Shown in pieces: positions 18,624-27,900 of a DNA stretch of 64,000 bases. The DNA is from UKL13-2 sp031414695 (lineage in GTDB: Bacteria; Pseudomonadota; Gammaproteobacteria; Burkholderiales; Usitatibacteraceae). The position numbers and the translations under genes are program-made. Numbering within the stretch: position 1 is the first letter of the stretch; each line of letters starts with the position of its first letter. The notes under the pieces are model-generated. The model searched no databases and was not told the origin of the DNA. It worked only from the letters and a program-made list of their open reading frames with translations. Where the stretch lies: positions 15,668-79,667 of the forward strand of contig JANNWG010000041.1 in assembly GCA_031414695.1 (NCBI GenBank). The letters run 5' to 3'.

Positions 18624-19366
18624 ACCACATGCGTGTGCCGTTTTTGCACTTAAGTCCACGCTTGCAAGCGTGGATCGCATTTCACATCGTCAGCGTGATT
18701 ACTGTCGGCTTATGGTTAGATGCCAACTTCGGCTGGACGGGGCAACACATTGCGACCATATGGGCGTTTACGGTGTGGGCGTGGCTGTACTGGCTTGGCG
18801 GCCGCGTTGAGAGATTCACGTTAATTTTTGCAACTGTACTCTCAGGGTTAGGTGAAGTATTTTTATCACTCGTTTGGGGTGTTTATGATTATCAATTTCA
18901 TAACGTACCGCTGTTTGTGCCACCGGGGCACGCCCTACTGATGACATTGGGCTTACTCATTGCCGCGCGCATACCGCCGCCATTAGTGAAAGTCTTTGTC
19001 GGGTTAGTCACCTTGACAGCATTATGTTGGGGCATTTCGGTATGGGTACTCAACACTGATCGTTTTGGCGCAGCACTATTTGTGCTCTACCTTGGTTGCG
19101 TCATCTTTGGCGCGCAACGAACGCTCTACGCCACCATGTTTATCTTGGCGCTTATCATGGAGCTGTACGGCACTGCACTCGGCAATTGGTTTTGGCTTTC
19201 GCCTACGCCGTGGGTGGCGCTGAGCGCAGCTAATCCGCCTTTTTCAGCTGGTGCATTTTATTGCGCGTTAGATTTATTGGTGCTGGCAATGCTGCGCGCA
19301 ACAATATCAAACTCGACTATTGGCGGACATTTTAGAGCCATAATGCCTGACGATACGCGTCAATAA
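18620..19366 (+). CDS. Hypothetical multi-pass membrane protein
   Basis: 248-aa protein with about seven or eight hydrophobic segments and short loops. Notable conserved-looking loops are GVYDYQFHNVPLFVPPGHAL and GNWFWLSPTPWVALSAANPP. It starts with GTG overlapping the upstream stop by 4 nt, continuing the coupling pattern of the two genes before it. I do not recognise the family. It is the last gene before the sigma/kinase array. Confidence 0.7.
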   Translation: MNHMRVPFLHLSPRLQAWIAFHIVSVITVGLWLDANFGWTGQHIATIWAFTVWAWLYWLGGRVERFTLIFATVLSGLGEVFLSLVWGVYDYQFHNVPLFVPPGHALLMTLGLLIAARIPPPLVKVFVGLVTLTALCWGISVWVLNTDRFGAALFVLYLGCVIFGAQRTLYATMFILALIMELYGTALGNWFWLSPTPWVALSAANPPFSAGAFYCALDLLVLAMLRATISNSTIGGHFRAIMPDDTRQ

Positions 19367-19418
19367 TAGGCTTTGCATTTTTGTTTGGGTGTCGTTATGT
19401 CAACTCAAAAAACGAGGC

Positions 19419-19427
19419 TGCTATACT
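19419..19427 (+). promoter_or_regulatory. Extended -10 promoter element of sigma gene 1
   Basis: TGCTATACT, an extended -10 (TGnTATAAT-like), lies 34 nt before the sigma start codon. No good -35 box is seen. Closely similar elements precede sigma genes 3 and 4, and a TATACT without the TG precedes sigma gene 2. The surrounding bases from CTCAAAAA to TTCATTCA are largely shared with the copy before sigma gene 4. Confidence 0.6.
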
Positions 19428-19461
19428 TTTGGCGTGTTTTCATTCACCGCCTAAAAGTACG

Positions 19462-20034
19462 ATGAGCCTACCAAAAGAATCCGCTAGCGATCTCACCACC
19501 CTGCTCCACGCATGGCGCGATGGTAGTGGCACAGCATTTGGCAGCTTGATTGATCAGGTTTATGAGGAGTTAAAGCGCATTGCCGCGCGCAGGCTCGTTC
19601 AAGCGGGTACGGCGACCTTGTCGCCGACTGATTTATTGCATGAAGCGCTCATCGGCATCATGCCGACCGATATGGATTTCAAAAATCGCGCGCATTTTTT
19701 TGCCACGATGTCGTTGGCGATACGCTCGATATTAGTTGACCATGCGCGTGCACGCGGCGCGCATAAGCGTGGAGGCGACATGGTGCGTGTGACCTTTACC
19801 AACGTTGATGTGGGCGAAGAATCACAAGCTGCGGATTTACTGGCGATTGATGAAGCGCTCAATCAACTCGAAAAATTGGACGCGCGTTGCGGTCAGGTGA
19901 TGCACCTGACCTACTTTGCGGGTTTGTCGCGCGAAGACATTAGCGAGATGCTCGATGTCAATGTCCGCACCGTTGCGCGCGATTTATTGTTTGGTCGTGC
20001 GTGGGTTGCCAAGGCGCTTGCAAGTGACGCCTGA
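19462..20034 (+). CDS. ECF-like RNA polymerase sigma factor, cassette 1
   Basis: 190-aa sigma factor of the Sigma70_ECF (PF07638/TIGR02999-like) group. The ATG at 19462 is chosen because it lies just past the -10 element and yields MSLPKESASDLTTLLHAW, matching cassette 4. Region 2 includes LSPTDLLHEALIGIMP and the core-binding/-10 segment NRAHFFATMSLAIRSILVDHARAR. Region 4 includes LTYFAGLSREDISEMLDV followed by the recognition helix VRTVARDLLFGRAW. The group is often coupled to Ser/Thr kinases rather than anti-sigma factors. The downstream kinase start overlaps its end by 11 nt. Confidence 0.92.
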   Translation: MSLPKESASDLTTLLHAWRDGSGTAFGSLIDQVYEELKRIAARRLVQAGTATLSPTDLLHEALIGIMPTDMDFKNRAHFFATMSLAIRSILVDHARARGAHKRGGDMVRVTFTNVDVGEESQAADLLAIDEALNQLEKLDARCGQVMHLTYFAGLSREDISEMLDVNVRTVARDLLFGRAWVAKALASDA

Positions 20035-22945
20035 GGTCTTCCAAGCGGTACGCACGCTGTTCGACGAGGTCATTGATCTGCCCGCCGCCACGCGCGCTGC
20101 GCGGGTACAAGAACTCACCAGCGATCAATCGGTAGTTGAACAAGTGTTGGCGCTGCTCGCCGCCAACGAAGCGGCAACCGATCTGACTGGGTCAACACCG
20201 GTGCGCGCCATGCTCGCCGGTGCGAGCAACATCAAACTCGCCGCTGGCGAGGTGCTTGGTGCTTGGCGCGTTGATCGCGAGATCGGTCACGGTGGTATGG
20301 GCAGCGTGTATTTGGTCGAGCGCCACAACGGACATTTCCAGCAGACCGCCGCACTCAAGTTCATTCGCGGCCTGCCCAGTGCGGAGCGTTTGCAGTACTT
20401 CGCCCGCGAGCGCCAATTACTAGCGAAATTGACCCACCCCAACATCGCGCGCTTAATCGATGGTGGCGCGACCGAGGCAGGGCAGCCCTACTTGGTGATG
20501 GAGTACATCGACGGCGTGCCGATTGACGTTTACTGCCAACAACACCAACTAACACGCGCACAAATTCTGAATTTATTCGTCGATGCGTGTGATGCGGTTG
20601 CCTTTGCGCATCGGCAATTGATTGTGCACTGCGACCTCAAGCCGTCGAACTTGTTGGTCAACCAAGAAGGGCGGTCGATGCTGCTCGATTTTGGTATTGC
20701 CCGATTAGTGGATAGCGTTAATGTTGACGGCGCTGACAGTACGGTGCAAGCAGTAGCGTCGAGTTCAGGTGGTTATACGCCTAAGTATGCGAGCCCGGAG
20801 CAGCGCGAGCACGGAACTGTGACAACGGCGAGTGATATTTATAGCTTGGGCGTGATGCTGGGTGAGTTACTCACGTTTAGTGATGCAAAAGATAAAGAGC
20901 TTGCCGCAATCGTCGCCATGGCCACCGCCGCAGTACCGACTGATCGCTACGCAACGGTTGAGTCGCTCATTGATGATATGGCGCGTTACCTGAAGCTTTT
21001 GCCATTACGCGCAATGTTACCAACACGCGCCTACACCACGCGTAAATTTATTCATCGCCGCTGGCCGTGGGTGATTGCTAGTGCGGCATTTGCAGTTACT
21101 GTTGTTGGTTTTACCGCTAAGGTCATCAACGAATCTCAAAAAGTGAAAGTTGAATCAGAGCGTGCGCTGCTTGCGGAGCAGGCGGCAATATCACAACGTG
21201 ATCGCGCCCAAAATGCCGAGCAGCAAGCGCTCGCTGAACGCGACGCCACAATTGCCGCTCGCGCAGAAGCGCTACGCGAACGTGACAGCACGGCGCGTGA
21301 GCGTGACCGCGCCCGCACGGCTGAATTAAATGCAGTGAGTGAGCGCCGCACCGCCATCGTCGAGCGCAATAAGGCGGTGCAAGCCGAAGCCTCCACACGA
21401 CAGACGGCAGATTTTCTGGTGTCCGTTTTTGATAGCAGTAATCCAAACGCACAAACGGGCGACCCACCTGCCTCCAAACTCATTGAGGCCGCTGAGCAAC
21501 GTATCGCCACGGGGCTAGTCGGGCAAGATGGCACTAAAGCTGAACTTTTTAGCACGCTAGGCCGCGTGCAATCCAACATGGGCAATACCAAGCAAGCTAA
21601 TGCAAATTATCTTCAAGCCTTAGCCATTGAGCGTAAGCTTGATCGTCCACTGATCTTAGCCGAATTATTAACGCGCGTGGCATCACTACGTGGCGCGAAT
21701 TTTGGTGTTACTCAGGCAGAGCCGTTCGCACGCGAAGCCTTGAGCTTACGCGAAAAATATGCCGCAAAAGATTCAGAAGCGGTCGCTGAATCGCTCTCTA
21801 TACTCGGCAATATTTTTACCACCCAAGGCAAGCGCGAAGAATCATTACAGCACCACACCCGCGCACTGCAAATTCGCCAACAACGTGACCCCGCAAGTGA
21901 AGGCGTAGCAGCCACATTGCATTTTTTAGCGCTGCATTCAGTGCGCTTTCAAGACTTTGATAAAGCATTTGCCGAATTTAAACGCAGCATGGAAATTCGC
22001 GCACGCCTAGTCGGTGAAGACCACCCTGATTACCTCATCACGCTTGAGGAATATGGCAATGCGCTCAATCTTACCCATCGCTATGCCGAAGCCGAAACGG
22101 TCATGCGTAAAGCGCTTGTGCAACGACGTAAATTACACGGTGACGACAATGAAAAAATCGCCTTCGGCCTCAATGTGTTGGGCAATATTGTTAATCGACA
22201 AGGTCGCGAACGTGAAGCGATTACGATCATCGAGGAAGCATTAACCATCGTTGAGAAAAAATTTGGCAAACAATCAATGCCATACGCCTCTGTACTCAAT
22301 AATCTTGCCATCTCGCAACAAAATGTGGGGGACCTGATCGGTGCAGAACGCGGCTATACCGAAGCGATGCAAATTTTTGCTAGCATCTGGCCGGAGACTG
22401 ATTTAACACTCGCACGCGTACGCTTTAATGTCGCACGCATTCGGCTACAAATGCGCCAGTTTGATCGTATCGAGCCGCTACTTAATCAATCCTACGCAAC
22501 GCGGCAAAAAGCGCTAGGTGACAAACATGGTGATGTGATTGAAACAAAGCTCTTGATGGGTGATTGGCAATTAGCGACGGGTAAGCTCGATATGGCGATT
22601 GAGACAATAGCCAAAATTGTCCCGCTGATGCCCGTTAAAGATAACTTCGTCGTCATCAACTACGAGCGGCTACGCGCCCGCATTGCCGTGAAGCAAGGTA
22701 ATCGTGACCAGGTACTGAGCCAATTTGAAATAGTCGAACAACTTACGGCGAAAGCATTTGGCGAAACCTCCGCACGCAACTGGCTAGGTAAAGTAGAACG
22801 CGCCGAATGGCTGGCGAGTACAAATCAGCCAAGTGACGCATTAGTATCGCGTTCACTAGCTAACGAAATTCTCAACAAAGTCAGCAACAAACTCGACCCA
22901 AATGCGGCAGTGATCGCTAAGCTCAAACAGTTGGCAGGGTTGTAG
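20024..22945 (+). CDS. Membrane-anchored Ser/Thr protein kinase with coiled coil and TPRs, cassette 1
   Basis: 973-aa kinase starting with GTG at 20024 (VTPEVFQAV aligns with the starts of the other three kinases) and overlapping the sigma gene by 11 nt. It has an N-terminal helical segment (1-80). The kinase domain shows GHGGMGSVY (88-96), catalytic Lys112, HCDLKPSN (202-209), DFG (222-224) and ASPEQ. HCD replaces HRD, so it is a non-RD kinase. One membrane helix (about 344-367) is followed by an ERDRA-type coiled coil (about 368-462). A shared motif, RQTADFLVSVFDSSNPN, follows, then TPR-like repeats to the end. The kinase domain is cytoplasmic and the repeats are probably periplasmic. The sigma factor is a likely target by inference. 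Confidence 0.92.
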   Translation: MTPEVFQAVRTLFDEVIDLPAATRAARVQELTSDQSVVEQVLALLAANEAATDLTGSTPVRAMLAGASNIKLAAGEVLGAWRVDREIGHGGMGSVYLVERHNGHFQQTAALKFIRGLPSAERLQYFARERQLLAKLTHPNIARLIDGGATEAGQPYLVMEYIDGVPIDVYCQQHQLTRAQILNLFVDACDAVAFAHRQLIVHCDLKPSNLLVNQEGRSMLLDFGIARLVDSVNVDGADSTVQAVASSSGGYTPKYASPEQREHGTVTTASDIYSLGVMLGELLTFSDAKDKELAAIVAMATAAVPTDRYATVESLIDDMARYLKLLPLRAMLPTRAYTTRKFIHRRWPWVIASAAFAVTVVGFTAKVINESQKVKVESERALLAEQAAISQRDRAQNAEQQALAERDATIAARAEALRERDSTARERDRARTAELNAVSERRTAIVERNKAVQAEASTRQTADFLVSVFDSSNPNAQTGDPPASKLIEAAEQRIATGLVGQDGTKAELFSTLGRVQSNMGNTKQANANYLQALAIERKLDRPLILAELLTRVASLRGANFGVTQAEPFAREALSLREKYAAKDSEAVAESLSILGNIFTTQGKREESLQHHTRALQIRQQRDPASEGVAATLHFLALHSVRFQDFDKAFAEFKRSMEIRARLVGEDHPDYLITLEEYGNALNLTHRYAEAETVMRKALVQRRKLHGDDNEKIAFGLNVLGNIVNRQGREREAITIIEEALTIVEKKFGKQSMPYASVLNNLAISQQNVGDLIGAERGYTEAMQIFASIWPETDLTLARVRFNVARIRLQMRQFDRIEPLLNQSYATRQKALGDKHGDVIETKLLMGDWQLATGKLDMAIETIAKIVPLMPVKDNFVVINYERLRARIAVKQGNRDQVLSQFEIVEQLTAKAFGETSARNWLGKVERAEWLASTNQPSDALVSRSLANEILNKVSNKLDPNAAVIAKLKQLAGL

Positions 22946-23054
22946 CGCGTAGTGCACCAGCATATTCACGCCAACAAAAATGGCATAAATAATTATTTGC
23001 GCCAAAATTAGACTGCAATGCAACTTCAATGTGGCACAAATAGCGAGCGCACCC

Positions 23055-24512
23055 ATGTCTTCCCTCAGTAAAGATGCCGTTACAAACCAATTAAATCTCA
23101 TTACCAATTTGCTTACACATGAGCAAGATGGCATGGGCATTAGTCGCTTGGAAGAAAAGCTTTCCGTTAATAAACTTGTGCTGCCTCGCCGCACGTTACA
23201 AAGACGCCTAGATCAACTACTTGCAGCAGAAAAAATTCGCGCAACCGGAGGTAGCCGATCCATTGTCTATCACGTCATCCCAACACAATTACGCTATAAA
23301 ACAACGCGCAGCATCACCCACATCGCGGCACAACAACCAGTGCAATTGATGCCTCAGGAACCAACCGAGCAGACCATGTACGACAGCATCGTGCCTTTAA
23401 GTGCAGCAGGACTTGAAGTACGCAACTACGTGCGCCAACCACTGGCCGCGCGTAAACCTGTGGGCTACCTGCGCTCTTTACTCGCCGCGTATCAACCTAA
23501 TAAAGACAGCTACCTAAGCGCCGCGCAATGTCAAAAACTCGCGGACTTAGGGCAAATGTTGCCCGCTCGACTGCCCGCAGGTACTTATGCACGCGATGTG
23601 TTGGATCGGTTATTAATTGATCTCTCGTGGGCATCATCAAAGCTAGAAGGCAATACCTATACGCGGTTTGATACCGCACGCTTAATTGAATATGGCCAAG
23701 TCGCAGAAGGCAAAGGTGCAGAAGAAACACAAATGATTTTGAATCACAAAGCCGCCATCGAGCTACTGATTGAAAATGCGAGCCAGATTAGTCTGGATCG
23801 ATTCACCATATTGAATTTGCACGCCATCCTGGCCGACAATTTAATTGCAGACCCACATGCAAACGGGCGTCTCAGAACGCGCGCCGTGCAAATTATTGCT
23901 ACCGTATTTGTGCCACTTGCCATCCCGCAACAGTTGATGAAGTGTTTTGATCTTATTCTGACCAAAGCCGCAAAAATAAAAAATCCATTTGAGCAGGCGT
24001 TTTTTTGCATGGTGCACTTGCCATATCTGCAACCCTTTGAGGATGTCAATAAGCGCGTGTCACGCCTAGCAGCCAACATTCCACTGATCCGCAATAATCT
24101 TTGCCCACTCTCATTTATTGATGTGCCAGAAAGACTCTATGTCGAAGCCATATTGGGTGTGTATGAGTTGAATCGAGTTGCGCTGCTACGCGACGTATTT
24201 ATGTGGGCATATGAACGCTCATGTCAGCGCTATCTGGCGATTCGTCAATCCGTTGGCGAGCCTGATGCCTTCCGCTTCCAGTATCGAGAGGCGATTCAAC
24301 ATGTGGTGCAAGCCATTATTCGTGGCAACCTAAAAGGCACATCGACCCACATTACGCATGAGGCGTCGGATACGGTAACCGCGTTTGATATGGAGCCGTT
24401 TATAGAAGCCGTTACGCAAGATTTAGACAATCTTTACGAAGGCAATTACGCACGCTATCGGCTCAAGCTATCAGAATTCAAAAGCTGGAAACACAAACGG
24501 GCGACAAGATAA
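23055..24512 (+). CDS. Fic-family protein with N-terminal winged-helix-like region and altered Fic motif
   Basis: 485-aa protein from ATG 23055 (an in-frame GTG at 23031 is possible). Residues about 10-75 look like a winged helix (GISRLEEKLSVNKLVLPRR). The central Fic domain has an inhibitory-helix motif SSKLEGN (194-200; S/TxxxE-G/N). Its active-site loop reads LQPFEDVNKRVSRLAAN (from about 325). The canonical motif is HPFx(D/E)GNGR. Here the catalytic His is Gln and GNGR is VNKR, though a His lies five residues earlier (H321). AMPylation may therefore be lost or altered. It is present only in cassette 1, between kinase and giant gene. A role modifying the kinase or sigma is speculative. Confidence 0.83.
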   Translation: MSSLSKDAVTNQLNLITNLLTHEQDGMGISRLEEKLSVNKLVLPRRTLQRRLDQLLAAEKIRATGGSRSIVYHVIPTQLRYKTTRSITHIAAQQPVQLMPQEPTEQTMYDSIVPLSAAGLEVRNYVRQPLAARKPVGYLRSLLAAYQPNKDSYLSAAQCQKLADLGQMLPARLPAGTYARDVLDRLLIDLSWASSKLEGNTYTRFDTARLIEYGQVAEGKGAEETQMILNHKAAIELLIENASQISLDRFTILNLHAILADNLIADPHANGRLRTRAVQIIATVFVPLAIPQQLMKCFDLILTKAAKIKNPFEQAFFCMVHLPYLQPFEDVNKRVSRLAANIPLIRNNLCPLSFIDVPERLYVEAILGVYELNRVALLRDVFMWAYERSCQRYLAIRQSVGEPDAFRFQYREAIQHVVQAIIRGNLKGTSTHITHEASDTVTAFDMEPFIEAVTQDLDNLYEGNYARYRLKLSEFKSWKHKRATR

Positions 24513-24522
24513 GTCTGTAAAC

Positions 24523-24628
24523 GTTAGCGCAATTAAAAATACAAACTCGCCTATTAACGGTCATTTTCAAGCAAATATGTTTGAAAGTGTCCGTTAATAG
24601 GCGAGTTTTTAATTTTAATCGCGCTAAC
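24523..24628. repeat. 106-bp near-perfect palindrome (stem-loop family copy a)
   Basis: Arms of about 48 nt (24523-24570 and 24580-24628) pair with few mismatches around a short loop, GCAAATATG. The core reads CGCCTATTAACGG and its complement. A and T runs near the base would let it terminate transcription in either direction. It follows the Fic stop by 10 nt. Related but shorter or more degenerate copies occur at 32597, 36400, 47274 and 54879. Confidence 0.85.
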
Positions 24629-24937
24629 CCTTCTTTGACATCGCGCCCCACACAAGTCGGCAAAAATATTTGCACGGCGATGTCACTTGACCATCCTGAA
24701 TTACGAAACCTTAATAAGGCCTCCTTATTTGTAGAAGGCGTACTGGATGATGACTATGAATACTGCGGTAACGACTCGACCTCAGCCAACTGCCACGCCA
24801 TCTCTAGCTTGGCAGCTCACTCAATATCGCTCAATTCAATCAGAAAATTATTTTCTAGACCCCCCTGATACGTTGCACTTGCAAAATTCGATAGATGAAC
24901 ATGGGCGCTGTTTTGGCGACCATTGGAGATAACAAAC
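24629..24937. other. Gene-free leader of giant gene 1
   Basis: About 310 bp with no convincing gene. It contains an 8-bp inverted repeat, GACATCGC/GCGATGTC (24637-24644 and 24677-24684), and a small palindrome, AATAAGG-CCT-CCTTATT (24713-24729). It ends with GGAG at 24925, nine bases before the ATG of the giant gene. No ECF-type promoter shared with the other giant genes was found by eye. Confidence 0.5.
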
Positions 24938-27900
24938 ATGCGCAACGCCGATACAAAAAACTATTTGCCGAATTCGGCTGCCAGCAGGTTGCCCATTCGA
25001 ACCAAATTTGCTTCCTGCATGCGAGCAAATTTACATATCTTGTTATGGGTATTGCAATGGCCCGCATGGATTTTTTTGTGCGCTACATCAGCGCATGCCC
25101 AAACCCAAACCAATGCCAATTCAGTCGCACATGCCATGCCGTCAATGATGGCGAGTGCCAAGCCTATTTCTGCGTCAGTTGCTCCATCCTCAGCAAGTTT
25201 AGTACTGCGCGAACGCAATATTGAGATTGAACGAGATCAGCTGCAACGTGTAGAGAGGTTTTTAATCGCCATCAATCATTTTGAATTAGGGCTGCATGCC
25301 AATAAATTAGTCCGCAAAACGACGCTGGTACCTCACACCGCACATGTGCTCACCACACTTAATTTGCCGTTTTTTGACGATGCACAATTTAATATCGAAA
25401 TTGTTGGCGGTGAGCGTACTCATAGCGGCGGCTTCGCCTTGGTAGGTCGGGTGGCGGGCGACCCGGCGAGCAGCGCAGTCATTGTCGATAACGACGGTGT
25501 GGTGTCAATTCAAGTTTATGTGAACAACAAGCGCTATCGCATCGAGGGCGACACCACGCACGGTTATCGCGTCGCGCAGATTGCGGAAAAGCCATTGGCT
25601 GATAGCGCAACGAAAGCTGATCAACACGATGATATGGTCACGCCATCGCCAGAGCTAAAAGGTGCAGTGGAGGCAGATGCGCATAAACAAAAAAATAAGC
25701 TGTCATTTGCAAAAGTAGATCCGCTCGATGACGGCAGCATTATTGATGTGATGGTGCTGTACACCACCGCCGCAAGATTGGCAGCAGGTGGTGTCGCGCA
25801 AATGAATGCAAACGTGGACGCACAAATTGCGTTCACCAATTTGATTTACCTGAACTCCAATGTGGTGCAGCGCATTCGCTTGGTCTACAAGGGTGAGATC
25901 AGTCATGTCGAGCGCGATGTCTTTGACGACCTGTATGCGATCACCCATCCATCAGACGGCATTGTTGATGAGGTGCTAGTGTTACGCGATATATATCGGG
26001 CAGACATCGTCAGCGTATGGGGCATGTGGCCGCAAGTGGGCGGTGTGGCTTACGGCAATTTGGTGGAGAATCAATTCGCGGGCGCGTATGCCTACAATAT
26101 CGTCCATGCTCCTGTCGCCGCCCAGCCCGGCAATACCGTATTCGCGCATGAGCTCGGTCACAACATGGGCTTGGTGCATGACACTTATGTGCAGCCATGC
26201 ACATCCATTGTCACCCCTGAAGGTAGCACCATACCCACTGAAATAGGCTACGCACATGGCTATGTGGATGTGGTCAATCGCTTTCGCACGGTAATGTCCT
26301 ATGGCGACTTATGTTTCAACACGCTGGGTGCTGATTGCCACAACATTCCATTTCATTCCAACCCCTTGATGACCTTTGATAATCGCGCTGCTTATCCGGC
26401 AGCCTCTGTGGCCATCTTAGGTAATGTGGTCCATGCGAATGAGCGCCAGACCTTGAATGACACCCGCGAGTCTGTTGCCAACTATCGACCCTCGCTCACC
26501 AGTCTGACAGGTGCCGGCGTGTTGGCGTTTACCAAGCGCACGGTTGAAGTTGCAGAAGGTGTCGGGTCGATAACGCTCACGGTTTCTCGACATGCAGGTG
26601 CGTCGGGTGCGGTATCGGTGGCTTACACCACGATTCCGATGACCGCAAGTGCGAATGCTGATTACACCACTACCACTGGCACACTGACTTGGCTCGATGG
26701 CGACAGTACGCATCGCACCATCACAGTCCCCATCATTCAGGATTCACTATTGGAAGGTCGCGAGACTTTTCGCCTTGATCTGGGTGCGACCACAGGCGGC
26801 GCAATTGCGGGCGGATTCAATGGCACGGGCGCAAGTGTGGTGGTAACCATCATTGATGATGAGCCCGATACTTATCCGGCTGGTGGCATATTTCCATCTG
26901 GCTTTGCCACACCAGGCGCATCCAACGGCGCATGGGAGGTTGACACCACGCGCGGCTATTTGAGTACGGCCAGCTTACGATCCGCCGCGGTGCTGGGCAC
27001 AGCCACTTCCCCGCCCTACAATCAATTTTCCACCTCAGATATGGAATACACAGGCACCTTTGCGACGGGCAATATTAGCTTCGCCTATTTGCTATCGAGT
27101 TATCCCGTTGTAAACGGACAGCCGCTGAGTGGATTGCAGTTTTCAATTGATGGCACGATCATGCTAGATAGGCACGGCGGCATATTTGATTGGCAAACCT
27201 TTAGCACCTTCATCACTGCCGGTACGCATACCCTGAAGTGGCGCTTCTACAATGCATTGCCGCGCCCCTGTGAGGGCACGCAGCCAGTTGGTGCGGCGAC
27301 TTGTCTTGATCGCGTCTGGGTGGACGCCATCAGCTTGCCATTGGTGGCAAGTGGACCCGCGTCTCACCTAGCCTACATTACCAATAGCGGCAGCGGCACA
27401 GTATCGGCGATTCACATTGCCAGCAAAACGGTGGTGGCAACGATACCAGTAGGTGCTGACCCGTCAGGTGTTGGCGTGCATCCTAACGGCACGCGCGTCT
27501 ACATCACCAATAGCGGCAGCAATACTGTCTCGGTGATTGACACCTTAGCGCAAGCGGTCATTGCCACCATACCAGTGGGTGCGGGTCCCGTCGGCATTGC
27601 GGTGAATCCCGCAGGCACTAAGGCCTATGTTGCACATTATGGTTCTGCGTATATTGCCGTCATTGATACCGCTACTAACACGCGTTTGGCCGATATTGGT
27701 TCGGCATTCGGTAGCGCCGGCATTGCCATCAGCCCCGACGGCACGCGCGCCTATATGGCCAACGTCAGTAGTGTGCAGGCGATTGATCTCATCAACAATA
27801 TTGCCATCACTAACACGGCACTTAGCAACAATTCATTCGGCGTAAATGTCAGCCGTGATGGTTCCAAAGCATATGTGGTGCAAAACCAAGCCAAACGAGT

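Noticed and set aside
24581..24932. Short plus-strand frames between the palindrome and giant gene 1
   Set aside because: One begins inside the stem-loop, none has a ribosome-binding site or recognisable domain.
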